From: Micromonospora chokoriensis
GTDB taxonomy: Bacteria > Actinomycetota > Actinomycetes > Mycobacteriales > Micromonosporaceae
Direction of reading: 5' to 3'
DNA length: 64,000 nucleotides
Assembly (NCBI RefSeq): GCF_000718555.1
Contig: NZ_JOAN01000002.1
Span: forward strand, 372,001-436,000
Within the stretch, counting starts at the first letter, position 1. Each line of letters starts with the position of its first letter. This document shows positions 26,901-42,100 of the stretch, piece after piece. Made by a program: the position numbers and the translations under genes. Under the pieces are notes generated by a model. It saw nothing but the letters and a program-made list of their open reading frames with translations. It was not told the origin of the DNA and searched no databases.

Positions 26901-29403
26901 CCGGCGGCAGCGTGGGCACGGCGGCGAAGGCGCCCTGACGTACCCGGGGGTGCCGGCGGGCGAGCCCGGTCAGCACCTGGCCCGGGCCGCTTTCCAGCAG
27001 CACCCCCGTGCCGGTCTCCAGCAGTCCGTCGAGGGCGGCTCCGAAGCGCACCGGGCCGACCAGTTGGCCGGCCCAGAAGGACGGGTCAGCGGCCTGCTCC
27101 GCGGTGAGCGGGCGGCCGGTGGCCGCGGAGTACACGGTGATCGCCGGGGCTGCCGGCGTGACATCGGCGAAGGCCTGCGCGAACGCGTTCGCGGCGTCGC
27201 CGAGCAGCGGCGTGTGGAAGGCGTCGGAGGTCTCCAGGCGCCGGGTGCGCAGACCTCGGTCGCCAAGCGTCGCGGCGGCGCGGTCCAGGGCGTCGTGCGG
27301 GCCGGCCAGCACCACCTGGTCGGGCCCGTTGACCACGGCGACCGTGACGCCGGCCGGCAGATCACCGACCTGCTCCTCGGCAGCGGCGACGGCGAGCATG
27401 CCGCCGCCAGCCGGGTGGTCGTGCATCGCCCGAGCCCGGGCGAGCACCAGTTTGGCGCCGTCGGCGGGTGTGAAGACGCCGGCGACGGTGGCGGCCACGA
27501 GCTCGCCGACGCTGTGCCCGAGCAGGGCGGCCGGCCGCACACCGGCGGACTGCCAGAAGTCGGCCAGCGCGGCCTCGACCGCGAACAGCAGGGGCTGGGC
27601 CTGCCGGGTGTCCGTGACGTCCAGGTCGGACTCGCCGAGCCAGCTGGCCCGCAGCTCACGGCCGGCATCGCCGAACAGGTCGAACCAGCCGTCCAGGGCT
27701 GCGGCGAAGGAGGGCACCGCGAGATGGAGGTCGTGCGCCATCCGGAGGTGCTGGGAGCCCTGGCCGGGGAGGAGCAGGCTGACCGGGCGCGCCGGGGCGG
27801 TGGTCGTGCGGCCGGTGTGGATCCGACGCGGGTTGGACTCGCGCAGCACGGTCGCGGCGTCGTGCGCGGAAGTGCACACGACGGCGGCCCGTACCGGGTG
27901 CCGGGCCCGCCCGTGCTGCAGGGTGGCCACCGCGTCCGCGAACAGCGCCTCGCCGCGTGCGGTGAAGTAGTGCGCGAGCGGTGCCCGAGCGGCTTCCTCC
28001 GCGTCGGCGGTCAGGCCCGACCACACGATGACGCGGGGCCGCTCGTCGTGCAGTTCGAACCGCTGTGCCGGCGGCTCCTCCAGGACGACGTGCACGTTGG
28101 AGCCGCCGATGCCCATTGAGCTGACCCCCGCCCGGCGCGGGCGCTGCGGGTCGCGCGGCCACGCGGTGAGGACGTCCTGCACCCGGAACGGGGTCTCCTC
28201 GATCTTCAGCCGCGGGTTGGGGGCGGTGAAGTTGATGCTCGGCGGCAGCTGCTCACGTTCCAGCGCCAGCACGGCCTTGACCAGCCCGGCAATCCCGGCC
28301 ACCGGGCCGAGATGGCCGACGTTGCCCTTCACCGAGCCGAGCGCGCACCGACCCGCCGGCAGCGCGCCGCCGGCCAGCCGGGTGTACGCCTCGGTCAGCG
28401 CTGCCACCTCGATCGGGTCACCCAGCGCTGTGCCGGTGCCGTGCGCCTCGACGTACGAGATGTCCTCGGGGCGCAGCCCGGCGAGCGCCATCGCCTCCAT
28501 GATCACCGCGGTCTGCCCGGCCTTGCTCGGCGCGCCGAAGCTGACCTTGTCTGCCCCGTCGTTGTTCAGCGCGATGCCGCGGATGACGGCACGCACCTGG
28601 TCGCCGGCCTCGATCGCGTCGTCCAGCCGCTTGACGATCACCGCGCAGGCGCCGCCGCCGAACACCGTGCCGCTGGCCGCCGCATCGAACGGCCGGCAGT
28701 GCCCATCGCGGGACCGCACGCCGCCCGGCGCCCACAGATAGCCGTGTCCATAGGGAAACTCGACGTCCGCGCCGCCCACCACAGCGACGTCGCAATCCCC
28801 GATGCGCAGCGACTGGCAGGCCAGGTGCAGCGCGACGAGGGTGCTCGAGCAGGCGGTCAGCACGGTCACGCTGGGTCCGCGCAGATCCAGCTTGTACGAC
28901 GTGGTGGTGGCGACGTAGTCACCGTGGTTGAGCGTCACGACGCCGGACAGCGCCGAGTTCGCGATCTCCGGGTGCCGCAGCAGGTGCTGCTCGGCATAGT
29001 GCGCCGGCCCGGCAGAGGCGAACACACCGACTCCGTCGCGCAGGGTGCCCGGGTCATAGCCGGCGTTCTCGATCGCCGAGTGGGCCATCTCCAGGAACAG
29101 CCGGATCTGCGGGTCGCACATCTCGGCCTCGCGCGGCGTCATCCGGAACAGCTGCGCGTCGAAGTACTCGGCCTCGGGCATCATCGACGCGGTCTTCACA
29201 TAGGCCGGGTCCGCGATCAGCTCCTCGGCGACGCCGCTGGCCCGCAACTCCTCGTCGGTGCGCTCGGTCACCGACTCCCGGCCGCGGACGAGGTTGAGCC
29301 AGAACTCCTCGACATCGCGGGCGCCAGGCACCTTGGCGGCCACCCCGACCACGGCGATCGCATCGTCCGAGTTCAGCACCGTCACCTCCTCCGAATCGGT
29401 CAT
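23995..29403 (-). CDS. Type I PKS module: KS-AT-KR-DH-ACP
   Basis: An 1802-aa single module. KS (about 15-440) has TACSSTL (Cys about 185), EAHGTGT and KGNVGH, all intact. AT (about 545-860) has [10 protein letters not shown] and an SDAFHTPL block, the AFH form that points to malonyl-CoA. KR (about 1150-1330) has ITGGLGGLG and the Ser/Tyr pair FSSRAA...GDYAAAN. DH follows the KR, with [10 protein letters not shown] (about 1367) and HPALLD (about 1532). ACP has [10 protein letters not shown] (Ser near 1759). The predicted output is extension by C2 with reduction and dehydration. The KR-before-DH order is unlike the usual DH-ER-KR of modular PKS. Its start overlaps the stop of the preceding PKS gene. 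Confidence 0.93.
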   Translation of the reverse strand: MTDSEEVTVLNSDDAIAVVGVAAKVPGARDVEEFWLNLVRGRESVTERTDEELRASGVAEELIADPAYVKTASMMPEAEYFDAQLFRMTPREAEMCDPQIRLFLEMAHSAIENAGYDPGTLRDGVGVFASAGPAHYAEQHLLRHPEIANSALSGVVTLNHGDYVATTTSYKLDLRGPSVTVLTACSSTLVALHLACQSLRIGDCDVAVVGGADVEFPYGHGYLWAPGGVRSRDGHCRPFDAAASGTVFGGGACAVIVKRLDDAIEAGDQVRAVIRGIALNNDGADKVSFGAPSKAGQTAVIMEAMALAGLRPEDISYVEAHGTGTALGDPIEVAALTEAYTRLAGGALPAGRCALGSVKGNVGHLGPVAGIAGLVKAVLALEREQLPPSINFTAPNPRLKIEETPFRVQDVLTAWPRDPQRPRRAGVSSMGIGGSNVHVVLEEPPAQRFELHDERPRVIVWSGLTADAEEAARAPLAHYFTARGEALFADAVATLQHGRARHPVRAAVVCTSAHDAATVLRESNPRRIHTGRTTTAPARPVSLLLPGQGSQHLRMAHDLHLAVPSFAAALDGWFDLFGDAGRELRASWLGESDLDVTDTRQAQPLLFAVEAALADFWQSAGVRPAALLGHSVGELVAATVAGVFTPADGAKLVLARARAMHDHPAGGGMLAVAAAEEQVGDLPAGVTVAVVNGPDQVVLAGPHDALDRAAATLGDRGLRTRRLETSDAFHTPLLGDAANAFAQAFADVTPAAPAITVYSAATGRPLTAEQAADPSFWAGQLVGPVRFGAALDGLLETGTGVLLESGPGQVLTGLARRHPRVRQGAFAAVPTLPPAGTDGDGTTTMLEAAAQLWAEGHDIDWEALGQAPMRRRVAVPGYSYRRKRYWIDPPAPQAAPLAPEPAPASAEPVVQSPQAPVTPFSTVEWRPTPGSPATGDNRGRTAVVLLPAAKNRALDIVLALHQAGLRTVRARPGSDYHARDDEFSLRDGSADDVARMFDELAARGVRPDLLVHASAAATWEPVSGDTLGEQLDRSANTLHALIRHGLRTGASGKLPELLTVATGSADVSGSDPLEPVKATLHGLVRSLAKEVPWLSCRLIDVAGNTPVEQLRDELHRAGDDLVVALRGRRRWVPREEPLWVTPGPQSVVRHRGVYVITGGLGGLGLAMMRGLAATGTSPRIALLGRHVPEQGAEPAAVADATALGAEVRLLRCDVGDPRQVRRALDVVTAHFGPVNGLLHLAGVAGDGMLQVRRPEQMAEVLRPKVQGTYALAEALAGRPELDFAVLFSSRAAADGLAGSGDYAAANAVLDLYARDAGLPAGRVLSIGFPSWAEVGMAAAPPPPSEPEGVVRWETTLDDAGTWALDEHRLEGRPLLPGSACLDLMLRAFRERLPADDESLAVVISDVAFSAPLVARAARRVRVDFVADGDAHSWTVLSRPADRAGAGWVRHVVGRIARQAVAADKADLEALRQDTEPQPLPDTGGPGRLFQLGPRWRGITELLARGEERLVTMRLPAAFEADLDVHPLHPALLDCATGTARDDTDPFHVPFLYRRMVVHGWLPAELISHIHRRKVANGLLVADIDLLDPDGRVLVHIEGFTMRRVDGPSLGDEEVGADEVEVAAEAVVHEAEPRPGGAIGIPPAVGVDLVFTLLCASTPERVLVRPFVDGRPVPLSEPGGTGFSPAATPAAAAAPVAFPPAPVALVEPVAVARAAEPAPPPVPVIAGEAPMLDRLRVLWAETLGIDDIAVDDDFFELGGNSLSAVELMSRVRDVFGVELNIGLLFDAPTLKQLTVLLQQQVEG

Positions 29404-32400
29404 CGCGCGCCCTGCCCGACCAGGACCGCGGCGAGTTCGCCGAGGGTCGGCGACTCGAACAGGGCCCCGATGCTCACCTCGATCGCGAACGTGTCGCGGA
29501 TGCGGCCCACGAGCCCCACGCCCATCAGCGAGTCGCCGCCGAGGGCGAAGAAGTCGTCCTCGGGTTTGATCCCCGTTCGGCCGAGCACCTGCGTCCAGAG
29601 CTCGGCGAGCCGGTCCTGCACGTCGCCGCCGTCGGTTGCCGCCACGGTCGTGACCGCCGCCGCCACCGGCTCCGCCGCCACCGGGGCGGCCGGGACCGCG
29701 ACGGCGGACACCAGCGGCTCATCCGGCGGCACGGGCCGTCCATCACGATGCGGCAGCACCGCCACCTGGGCCGGCCCGCCGCCGGCCAGCAGCCGCAGCA
29801 GCAGCCGCACGCCGTCGTCCGGGGACAGGCCCTCGCCGGACGGTGCCTCGGCGAGAGCCGAGGTGAAATCGGCGACCGGCGGTCGCAGCCGGAAGCCGAC
29901 CACCTCGGTCACCACCGCGCCGTCGTCAGCGACGAGTTGCACGTCCGCGACGAGGTCCGCGCCGGGACGCTGCCGCAGCCGGCAGAACACCCGACCGGGC
30001 ACCGGCGCCCACCAGGTCATCCGCTCGTAGTGAAAGGGCAGCAGCAGCTCGTCCGGCCGGCGGCGGCGCAGCAGCCCGGTGCCGACGTCCATCAGCGACG
30101 GATGCACCGCCCGCCCCGCGGCCTCGCCGCGGAACGGCTCGGACAGCTCCAGCTCGGCGACGATCGTGTCGGCGGACTCCCAGAGCCGGCGCACGCACCG
30201 CCACCGCGGGCCGAACACCATCGTGCCGCCCGGCTCCGGCAGCAGGGTCGGCGGCGTGGTCTCGGCCAGCCCGGCGGGCAGCTCGGCGACGTCCGCGACC
30301 GGCGCCGGCACGTCGGCCGGGGTAATCCGGAACGTGGTGTGCTCGTACTCGTCCACGTCGTCCCCGCGCACGTGCACACGCACCCGCCAGGCCCGGTCGC
30401 CGTCCGGCTCCACCGTGGTCCGCAGTCGCCGCGGGGCGTCCGCGACCAGCGGCCGCAGGAACATGACGTCGGTCAGCGTCACCGGGCCGGCGAGCTCGGG
30501 CACCATCTCCGGCAGGGCCCGCAGCACCAGGTCGAGGGTGCCGGTGCCGGGCATCACCGCGGCGTCCTTGATGCGATGCTCGTCGAGCTCCCAATGGGTG
30601 GCGGCCGCGACGACAGTTTCGTGGGTGAGCAGAGGGGCCGCCGCGGAGGTGGCTGCGCGCAGCCGGTCGGTGAGCCGTTCGACGACGCCGGTGGCGGCCA
30701 TGCCGACCGTGGTCCAGGGCGGCCAGTCGATGCTGCGCCAGCCGGGTTGCTCGGCGCAGAAGGCGTCGAGGAAGGCATTCGCGGCGGCGTAGTCGCCGTT
30801 GCCGACCATGCCGGTCAGCGCGGCGCGGCTGGAGAAGCAGACCACGAAGTCGACCGGCGGGTGGCCGGCCAGCGCGGCGGCCAGCGCGAGCGTGCCGTGC
30901 ACCTTGGGCCGCAGCACGTCGGCGGCGTCAGCCCGGTCGCGCATCTGCAGCATGCCGCCACCGGCCACCCCGGCCAGGTGCAGCACACCGCTGATCGGCC
31001 CGAGCGTCTCGGCGACCTCGTCCAACGCCTTGCGCAGCTGCGGCCCGTCGGCCACGTCGGCGGTCACCACCATCGCCTGGGCGCCCATGGCCCCGATCTC
31101 GGCGAGGTCGTCGGCGACGTCCCGGCCGGTACGGGAGAGCAGGGCCAGCCGCGGCCGGCGGCCCGTCGCGGCGAGACCCTTGGCCACGGCCAGACCCAGC
31201 CCGCCGAGGCCACCGGTGATCAGATAGACGCCACCGCGCCGGATCGCCGGCTCGTCCTCGGGCCCCGGCCCCGGCCACGGCCGCTGCACCGGCACCCAGC
31301 GGCGGCTGCCGCGCAGCGCGACGAGCCGCTCGGAGGCGCCGGAGAGCAGCTCGGCGACCAGCATGTCCTCGGCCCGCCCCGGCCCGGTGTCGATCACTCG
31401 GCAGCCCACTCCGACGGTCTCCATCGCATAGGTGCGGGCGGCTGCCACCAGCGCAGCCCGGCACGGGATCAGCGGCTCGCCGCCCGAGACGTCCACCGCG
31501 CCGTTGGTGAGCACAATCAGCTCGGGCAGCCGGCCGTTGACCGGCTCGCGCGCGGCGGTGCGCACCAGGTCCAGCAGGGCGAAGACGGTCAGGTCCAGCT
31601 CGTCGTCGACGGCGTCCCGGTCGGCGGCCGGTAGCCCGGCGCCCCAGGCGTGCACCAGGGTGGCCGGCGCCCGGCCGCTCGCGGTCAGCCGCTCCAGCAC
31701 CCAGGCGAGGTCGTCGGCGAGGTGCCGGGGGCGCACCACGAACGCTCCGGCTCGCTCATCGCGCGCAGCGCCTGGGCGCACCCGGACCACGCGATGGCCG
31801 GCCTGCTGCAGCGCGGCGACGTAGGGCGTGGCAGCGGCCGGGTCGGCCGGAACCAGCGCCAGGGTGGTGCCGGTCGGCCGGGTCCGGCCGGCCGGCGGCG
31901 GGGTCTCGACCCAGCCGGGCACCGCGAATGGCCCGATCTCCGCCGGTTCCGGCTGTTCCGGTGGCAGAGCGGGTGCCGGCTCAGCCACGGAGGGCACCGC
32001 GGCGGCCGGGGCCGGATCAACCCAGTAGCGGGCGCGCTGGAACCGGTAGCCAGGCAGCGGGACACGTTGCGGGGCCTCGTCGCGGTAGACCCGCGGCCAG
32101 TCCACTGGTGCTCCGCTCAGCCACAGCTCGGCCAGACCGTCCAGAATGGTCCGCTCCTCCTGCCGCGGGTCCGGCTGGCTGCCCGGCCGGGGCAGCGACG
32201 CGAGGACCCGCCACGCGCCGGCGACCGCCGGGTGACGCTGGACCAGGCCGCTGAGCGTCCGGCCGGGGCCGACCTCGAGCACGAACCGCCCCTCGGTGCC
32301 GGCCACGGCAGCCTCCACGGCGTCGGCGAAGAGCACCGGCTCGGCGATCTGCCGGGCCCAGAAGGCCGGGTCGACGGCCTCGTCGTCGGTGAGCCGCCGC

Positions 32401-34667
32401 CCGGTCGCGGCGGAGAAGACCGGGATCGTCGGCGGGTGCAGCCGAACCCCCTCGAACGCGGCCAGGAACTCGTCGACCGCGGGCGTCATCGCCGGGCTGT
32501 GGAAGGCGTGCGAGGTGCGCAGCGGCTGGGTGGCGACGCCGGCCTCGGCGAACAGCGCGGCGGCCGCCGTCACCGCCTCGTCCGGACCGGCGACGACGAC
32601 CTGCTCGGCGGCGTTGACCGCAGCCACCGTCACGCCCGGGTCGTCGCCCAGCAGGCTCCGCACCCGGCCGGGTGCGGCCGCCACGACCAGCATCGAGCCA
32701 CGGGGCCGCGCCTGCATGGCCCGGCCGCGCGCGGCCACCAGCCGCAGCGCGTCCTCAAGCTCGAACACGCCTGCGACGGTGGCGGCGACGAGTTCGCCGA
32801 CGCTGTGCCCGAGCAGTCCGGCGGGCCGGATGCCCCAGTCGGTCCACTGCCGCGCCAGCGCGTACTCGATGGTGAACAGCAGCGGCTGTACGTTCGCCGT
32901 CTCGTAGAGCGTGTCTCCGGGCTGCTCGTCCTGCCACAGCGGATAGAGGTCGAGGCCGTGCCGGTCGAGCACCTCCAGACAGGTGTCCACCGTCTCGGTG
33001 AAGACCCGGTGGTTGCCGACCAGCCCGGCCGCCATCCGCACGTGTTGCGCGGCCTGCCCCGGGAAGGTGAACAGCACGCCGGGCGGCTCGTCGCCGGAGA
33101 CCTCGCCGGTGAGCACCTTTCCGTCGGCGGAGAGCTGCCGGGCGGCGTCGCGCGGGTCGATGCAGATCGCGGCCCCGCGCAGCGCGAACTCACCGCGGCT
33201 GTGCTGCAGGGTGGCCACCGCACCGGTGAACTCGTCGTCGCGGTTGGCGGCGAAGTAGTCGGCCAGGGCCTCTCGGTTGGCGGCGCGGGCGGCGGCGTCC
33301 CGGCCCGACCAGACCACGATCCGGGGGCGGAACAGGTGCGGGGTGTACACCGGCGCCGGGCCCTCCTCGAGCACCAGGTGGAAGTTGGTGCCACCGATGC
33401 CGAGCGAGGTCAGGCCGGCGCGTCGGACCCGGTTGGGCGTACGCGGCCAGGGGTTGATCGTGTCGTTGACGCGCAGCGGGCTGCGCTCGATCTCCAGCCG
33501 CGGATTGGCCCGGGTGACGTTGATGGTCGGCGGCAGTTGCTCGTTCTTCAGAGCGAGGAGCAGCTTGAGCAGGCCGGCCATGCCCGCGGCCGCCGCGGCG
33601 TGCCCGATGTTCGACTTCACCGAGCCGACCGGGATCGCGCCGTCGTCGAGCCGGCCGTCGAGCCGGCGGTACGCCTCAGCCAGCGCCTTCACCTCGATCG
33701 GGTCGCCGAGCGGGGTGCCGGTGGCGTGCATCTCGACGCAGTCGATGTCGGCCGGGCCGAAGCCGGACAGCGCCATGCCGTCGACCACCGCGTTGGTCAC
33801 CCCGCGCATGCTCGGCGCGCTGAAGCTGACCTTGTCCGAGCCGTCGTTGTTGGTGCCGATGCCCCGGATGATGCCCAGGATGTTGTCGCCGTCCGCGATC
33901 GAGTCGCCGAGCCGCTTGAGCATCACGGCGCCGGCCCCGCTGGTGAAGAGGGTGCCGGTGGCGGCCGCGTCGAAGGCTCGCACGATCCCGTCCGGCGAGC
34001 GCACGTCGCCGGGGCTCCAGCGATAGCCGACGTGATAGGGGATGACCGCGCACACCGCGCCGGCGATCGCCACGTCGCACTCGCCGATGTGCAGCGACCG
34101 GCAGCCCATCAGGATCGTGGCGAGCGAGCTGGAGCACGCGGTGAGCACGGCCATGCTCGGCCCACGGAAGTCGAACTTGTAGGAGGCCAGCGTGGCCAGG
34201 TAGTCGACGTTGTTCAGCACGGCGAGCCCGAAGATGTCGGCGCTCAGGTTGTAATCCGGGTTGCCCAGCACGTTGTAGTCGCCGTAGCGGGCCGGCGCGG
34301 ACGAGCCGTAGACGGCCACCTCGTGTCCGAGGGTGGACGGGTGATAGCCGGCGTTCTCGATCGCCTCGTAGGTCAGCTCGAGGAAGAGCCGCTGCTGCGG
34401 GTCGCAGACCGCGGCCTCGCGCGGCGTCATCCGGAAGAAGTCCGGGTCGAACTCGTCCAGGCCGGGCACCAGGCCGGCCCGCTTCACATAGGACGGGTCA
34501 GTGATCTGCTGGTGGGTAGCCCCGGCGGACAACAGCTCGTCGTCGCTCAGCGGCGAGATGCAGTCGCGGCCGGTGATCAGGTTGTCCCAGTACTCGTGCA
34601 CGTCGCGGGCGCCGGGCAGCCTCGCGGCCATCCCGACGATGGCGATCGGCTCGAACAGACCACTCAT
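29400..34667 (-). CDS. Type I PKS module: KS-AT-KR-DH-ACP
   Basis: A 1755-aa module, paralogous to the next one downstream and with the same domain order. KS has TACSSSL (Cys about 178), EMHATGT (one residue off the usual HGTGT) and KSNIGH. AT has [10 protein letters not shown] and [10 protein letters not shown], indicating malonyl-CoA. KR has ITGGLGGLG and [20 protein letters not shown]. The DH-like domain has [10 protein letters not shown] (about 1361), where the Gly of HxxxGxxxxP is Asp, and HPSLMD (about 1522), so it may be weak or inactive. ACP has [10 protein letters not shown] (Ser near 1712). It is coupled by 4-nt overlaps to the TE-T gene upstream and the second PKS downstream. Confidence 0.93.
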   Translation of the reverse strand: MSGLFEPIAIVGMAARLPGARDVHEYWDNLITGRDCISPLSDDELLSAGATHQQITDPSYVKRAGLVPGLDEFDPDFFRMTPREAAVCDPQQRLFLELTYEAIENAGYHPSTLGHEVAVYGSSAPARYGDYNVLGNPDYNLSADIFGLAVLNNVDYLATLASYKFDFRGPSMAVLTACSSSLATILMGCRSLHIGECDVAIAGAVCAVIPYHVGYRWSPGDVRSPDGIVRAFDAAATGTLFTSGAGAVMLKRLGDSIADGDNILGIIRGIGTNNDGSDKVSFSAPSMRGVTNAVVDGMALSGFGPADIDCVEMHATGTPLGDPIEVKALAEAYRRLDGRLDDGAIPVGSVKSNIGHAAAAAGMAGLLKLLLALKNEQLPPTINVTRANPRLEIERSPLRVNDTINPWPRTPNRVRRAGLTSLGIGGTNFHLVLEEGPAPVYTPHLFRPRIVVWSGRDAAARAANREALADYFAANRDDEFTGAVATLQHSRGEFALRGAAICIDPRDAARQLSADGKVLTGEVSGDEPPGVLFTFPGQAAQHVRMAAGLVGNHRVFTETVDTCLEVLDRHGLDLYPLWQDEQPGDTLYETANVQPLLFTIEYALARQWTDWGIRPAGLLGHSVGELVAATVAGVFELEDALRLVAARGRAMQARPRGSMLVVAAAPGRVRSLLGDDPGVTVAAVNAAEQVVVAGPDEAVTAAAALFAEAGVATQPLRTSHAFHSPAMTPAVDEFLAAFEGVRLHPPTIPVFSAATGRRLTDDEAVDPAFWARQIAEPVLFADAVEAAVAGTEGRFVLEVGPGRTLSGLVQRHPAVAGAWRVLASLPRPGSQPDPRQEERTILDGLAELWLSGAPVDWPRVYRDEAPQRVPLPGYRFQRARYWVDPAPAAAVPSVAEPAPALPPEQPEPAEIGPFAVPGWVETPPPAGRTRPTGTTLALVPADPAAATPYVAALQQAGHRVVRVRPGAARDERAGAFVVRPRHLADDLAWVLERLTASGRAPATLVHAWGAGLPAADRDAVDDELDLTVFALLDLVRTAAREPVNGRLPELIVLTNGAVDVSGGEPLIPCRAALVAAARTYAMETVGVGCRVIDTGPGRAEDMLVAELLSGASERLVALRGSRRWVPVQRPWPGPGPEDEPAIRRGGVYLITGGLGGLGLAVAKGLAATGRRPRLALLSRTGRDVADDLAEIGAMGAQAMVVTADVADGPQLRKALDEVAETLGPISGVLHLAGVAGGGMLQMRDRADAADVLRPKVHGTLALAAALAGHPPVDFVVCFSSRAALTGMVGNGDYAAANAFLDAFCAEQPGWRSIDWPPWTTVGMAATGVVERLTDRLRAATSAAAPLLTHETVVAAATHWELDEHRIKDAAVMPGTGTLDLVLRALPEMVPELAGPVTLTDVMFLRPLVADAPRRLRTTVEPDGDRAWRVRVHVRGDDVDEYEHTTFRITPADVPAPVADVAELPAGLAETTPPTLLPEPGGTMVFGPRWRCVRRLWESADTIVAELELSEPFRGEAAGRAVHPSLMDVGTGLLRRRRPDELLLPFHYERMTWWAPVPGRVFCRLRQRPGADLVADVQLVADDGAVVTEVVGFRLRPPVADFTSALAEAPSGEGLSPDDGVRLLLRLLAGGGPAQVAVLPHRDGRPVPPDEPLVSAVAVPAAPVAAEPVAAAVTTVAATDGGDVQDRLAELWTQVLGRTGIKPEDDFFALGGDSLMGVGLVGRIRDTFAIEVSIGALFESPTLGELAAVLVGQGAR

Positions 34668-35802
34668 CGTTGCTCACTCTCGCCGTGGAGTCGTCGGCGC
34701 ATCTCGCGCCAGGTCTCGCCGGTCCGGCGGTGCTGGTCGACGCCGGCCGACGTACGCCCGGCGGCCAGGTGACGGCGCAGGGCGCGCAGGTTCGGGTACG
34801 CGAACATCGCGGTGACCGGAAACGGTTCGGTCATCCCCGCAGTGCTGCCGGCGTGCACCCGCACCAGGTCGGAGGAGCCCAGGCCGGCGTCGAAGAAGTT
34901 CTCGTCCTCGCCGAGCGGCCGCCCCACGGCGTCGCTCATCGCCCGCCGGATCGCCGCGAGCACGTCCCCGGCGGCGGCCGGAAGGTCCGTCCCGCCGTCC
35001 GGTGCGGCGGGCACGGTCGGGTCGGCGAGCCGCGCCGCGGGCCGCACCGGTGGAGCCTGCTCACCGGCGAGCCGGGCCGTGATGCAGGCCGCCACCCCGG
35101 CCGGGTCCTCGTCGATCAGCCAGTGGCCGGCGTTCAGCTCGCACAACGCGGGCCGCGTCCCGGTCTGCCGGCGCCAGCCGACGAGCGCGCCGGTGGTCAG
35201 CTCGGTGTCCTCGCGGCCGTAGAGCACGCTGACCGGCACGCCCAGCGGCGCGGCCCGGTCCGGCCTGTACCCGGCGTAGAGCGCGAAGTCGGCCCGGATC
35301 GCGTCCTCCAGCATCGGGCGCAGGTCGCGGCGCTCGGCCAGCTCCGGCGCGACGCCGCCCTGGGCGAGCACCACGTCCCAGAACCGATCGCTCGGCAGGG
35401 TGTGCAGGCGGCGGGGAATGCCCGCGACGTCCGGTGCGGCGTAGGAGCCGACGAACAGGTGCGTCGGCTTGCTGCGGCGGGCGGCCAGGAAGGCCAGCAG
35501 CGCGCCGCCGCAGAAGCCGAACAGCGCGTACTCCCCCGCTGTCGCGGTCAGGTCGGCGGCGATCTCGTCGAGCAACGGCTCGAGGTCGGTGCGCGGCGGC
35601 TCGGCAATACGGGCCTGACGGCCGGGCAGGTGCAACGCCCATGGCTCGACCGACGCGGGCAGCGCGGCGGCGAGCGCACCGAGCGCACCGGGTCCGCCGC
35701 CGGCATGGGGGAAGACGTACAGCCGGGTGGCGCCCTCCCGGGCCGGGCCCGGGCCGACGCGGATGAACCACCCGCCGGGGGTGGTCGCCGGCATGCTCTG
35801 GG

Positions 35803-35806
<4 letters not shown>
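34664..35806 (-). CDS. Thioesterase - carrier protein fusion (TE-T), Cys nucleophile
   Basis: A 380-aa protein. Residues about 20-240 are a type II-like thioesterase (LYVFPHAGGGPGALGALAAAL, HLPGRQARI) with the elbow FGFCGGALL, Cys instead of Ser, and a His in NAGHWLID. After a proline/alanine linker, residues about 290-360 form a carrier-like domain with FFDAGLGSSDLVRVH as its attachment region. TE followed by T is the reverse of the usual T-TE order, so this is not a conventional terminal release domain. It overlaps the C-A-T gene (GTGA, start GTG 35806; ATG 35794 is possible) and PKS (ATGA). It might hold or shuttle an intermediate between the NRPS and PKS parts. Confidence 0.82.
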
Positions 35807-38937
<3,131 letters not shown>

Positions 38938-39007
38938 GCCGATGATTACCCCCTCGCCTTCGAGTCCTGCCGCACCGACGCTACGGGCGTGGTCCGAAGG
39001 GTGTCGT

Positions 39008-39025
39008 GTCGCCGGAACCGGCGAC
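39008..39025 (-). promoter_or_regulatory. Cluster box for the minus-strand C-A-T/PKS/LanB operon
   Basis: GTCGCCGGAACCGGCGAC is an almost perfect palindrome. On the minus strand TAGCGT lies at 38983-38978, 24 nt away, giving a predicted start near 38971 and a short leader before ATG 38937. Confidence 0.6.
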
Positions 39026-39048
39026 CCGTCGACTCGCCCGGCACGTGG

Positions 39049-39066
39049 GCCACGGTTTCCGGTGAC
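39049..39066 (+). promoter_or_regulatory. Cluster box for the plus-strand C-T-C-A-T operon
   Basis: GCCACGGTTTCCGGTGAC; its reverse complement fits the consensus. TAGTGT lies 23 nt downstream at 39090-39095, predicting a start near 39102, about 45 nt before GTG 39146. Confidence 0.6.
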
Positions 39067-39145
39067 ACGACGGGCGATCGCGCGGTTCGTAGTGTCGGCC
39101 CCAGGCGAAGGGTCGCGTGTGGGCGGAGGCCGGCGAGGACAAGGG

Positions 39146-42100
39146 GTGCATGTGGGCGCCAGCAACGTCGAGGACATCTATGAGCTGTCCCCGCTGCAAC
39201 GCGGGATGCTGCTGCACAGCGCACACGACGGCGCGCCGGACATGTACCTGAGCCAGCAGACCTATCTGGTCACCGGCAAGCTCGACCTCGAGGCGCTGGT
39301 GGCGGCCTGGCAGTCGGTCTCCGACCGGCACCCGGCCCTGCGCACCTCCTTTCATTGGGAGGACCTCGACAAGCCGCTGCAGGTGGTGCACCGCGAGGTC
39401 GACCTGCCGGTGATCCACCACGACTGGCCGGACGCCGGGGACGACCTCGCCGACCGGCTGGAGCGGCTGCGCGCCTCCGACGCCGCGACCGGCTTCGACC
39501 TGACCGTGCCGCCGTTGCAGCGCCTGCACGTGGTGCGCGTTGGCGACGAACGCTTCGGCCTGGTGTGGAGCTTCCATCACCTACTGATGGACGGCTGGTC
39601 GATCCCGATCCTGCTGGGCGAACTGCTCGGCGAGTACCGCGCGCGAACCGCTGGCTGGCCGACCTCCCCGCCAGCCCCGCCCTACCGCGACTACATCGCC
39701 TGGCTGCAGCGGCAGGACCCCGAGGCGAGCCGCCGCTGGTGGACCGGCCTGCTCGACAGCTCCACCGGGAACCGGTTGCGGCCGCTCGCACCGGCCGACC
39801 CCCGGCAGGGCACCGGCCCGATCGACCGCCGCGAGGTGCAACTGCCCGCCGCCCTGCTGGACGGGCTCCGTGAGGCGGCGGTCCGGCACCGCGTCACCCT
39901 GGGCACCCTGGCGTACGCGGTGTGGGCCGCGGTGATCCGCCGGCACAGCGACCGCGCCGACGTCGTCCTCGGCTGTGTCACCTCGGGCCGCCCAGCGGAC
40001 CTGCCCGGCGTCGAGGGGATGATCGGCGTGCTGGCGAACACCCTGCCACTGCCGGTCGAGGTGCCCGACGACGGCGACCTCGGCGACTGGCTGCGCCGGG
40101 TGCAGGACACCGCCGCCCAACTGCGGCGGCACGAATACACGTCGCTCGCTGACATCAAGCGGTGGGTCGGCCGGTCCGGGCAGGAGCTCTTCGACAGCAC
40201 CCTGTCGGTCGACAACTACAGCATCACGATCGACCCGGCGATGCTCGGCGGTGACCTCACGTTCCGCCCGGACGTGCTCTTCGACAAGACCAGCACCCCG
40301 ATCGCCGCCACCTTCACCCCTGACTCCGGCGCGGTGCAGATGCTGGTGCACCGCGACCGGTTCCCGGCGGGCTTCGTCGACGACCTGGTGACCGACCTGA
40401 CCGCAGCGCTGGAGGCGGTGACCAGCGCCGACCGGGTGCAGCAGGTCGCACCGGCTCGGCCGGCGGCCGGCCCGCCGCCCGTTCCCGCGACGGTCGAGGA
40501 CAGCGCGGCCGGCCAGCCGCCGGCCACCGCCGTCGAGGAACGCATCGCCGAGGTCTACCGGCAGGTGCTGGAGCGGCCCAGCGTCGACGTCACCATGAGC
40601 TTCTTCGCGCTGGGCGGCGACTCGTTCGACGCGGTGCGCGCGGCCGGCCGCATCGAGGGTGCGTCGGTCGCGCTGATCGCGGCCCATCCCAGCGTGCGCG
40701 AGCTGGCCCGGGCCATCGCGCCGGAGGAGACGGCCGCACCCGAGCCGGACGCCGACCTCGACGACGAGATCGGCCGGCTGGAGGAGTTGCTGGCCCGCAA
40801 GCGTGCCGAGAAGGCACGCCGCGACGAGACACCGCAACTGGTGCCGGTGCCACGCGAGCCGTCGATGGTCTGCACCCACCAGCAGGAGGCCATGTGGTTC
40901 ATGCACCAGGTGGCCCCGCACTGGACGTCCTATCACGTGCCGATCCCGCTGCGGTTGCACGGCAACCTGGACGTGGCCGCGCTGGAGCGGGCGATGCACA
41001 CGCTGGTCGTGCGACACGAGTCGCTGCGCACCCGGTTCGTCGCCGAGCACGGCGTGCCCCGCCAGGTGATCGACCCGCCTCCGGCGCGGACTCGGCTGCC
41101 GGTGACCGAGCTGACCGAGGACCAGGTCGAGCCGTGGGCCCGCGGCCTCTACACCGAGCCGTTCGACCTGGCGGCCGCGCCGGCGTTCCGGGTGGGAGTG
41201 GGGCGTGTCGCCCCGGACGACTTCGTGGTGGTGATGGTCTTCCACCACATCGTCACCGACGGCTGGTCGGGCCGGATCCTCGGCGACGAGCTCTCCGCGG
41301 CATACGCGGCTGTCCGCGCCGGCGTCCCGGCGAAGCTGCCGCCGGTCCGGGTGCAACCAGCCGACCTGGCGGTCTGGCAGCGCCGCTGGCTGGCCGGCCC
41401 GGAACGCGACCGGCAGATCGGCCACTGGCGCGAGGCGCTGGCTGGACTGTCGACAGTGGACTTTTCGGCCGACCGGCCGCGGCCAGCCCGACCGAACGGC
41501 GCCGGCGCGAACGTCCTCCGCGTACTGCCCGCCGAGACCTCGGCCGCCGTCCGCGCCTATACCCGCGAGCATCGGGTCTCGCTGCTGTCGGTACTGCACG
41601 CCGGCCTGCTGTCGGTGCTGCACCGCTGGACCGGGCAGCTCGACCTGCCGGTCGGCTCGCTGCTCACCGGCCGTACCAGCGCCGAGATCGAGTCGATGGT
41701 GGGTTATCTCGGCAGCATCGTGGTGCTGCGGCCAGACCTAAGCGGCGAGCCGAGCTTCGCTGAGCTGATCGACCGCTGCAACCGCGTCGTGCTCGACGCG
41801 ACAAGTCGCCAGGACGTGCCGTTCCTGCTTGTCGTGGACGCGCTGCGTCCCGAGCGGGTGACCGGCCGTAACCCGCTCTTCCAGATCGGCCTCACGCTGC
41901 ACCCGCCGGGCATCAACGCGGCCCTGCGTCTGGGCGACGATGTCACCGGCGAGCAGTTCGGGCTGCACGACGAATACACGCTGTGGGACATGGCGGTCGA
42001 CGTCACCGACGCGCCGGACGGTGACCTCTACCTCTCCATCGACTACTCTGCCGAGCTCTACGACCCGGAGCGGATCACGCGCTTCGCCGACCACTTCGCC

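Noticed and set aside
23995..34667. Methylmalonyl-specific AT domains
   Set aside because: Both ATs carry the AFH form of the specificity block (DAFHT, HAFHS) rather than YASH, so malonyl-CoA is more likely.
38946..39177. Extending the C-A-T gene to 39177 and the C-T-C-A-T gene to 38936
   Set aside because: The extensions would overlap each other and cover both cluster boxes. The extra residues are low-complexity and carry no domain sequence, and better ribosome sites exist at 38937 and 39146.
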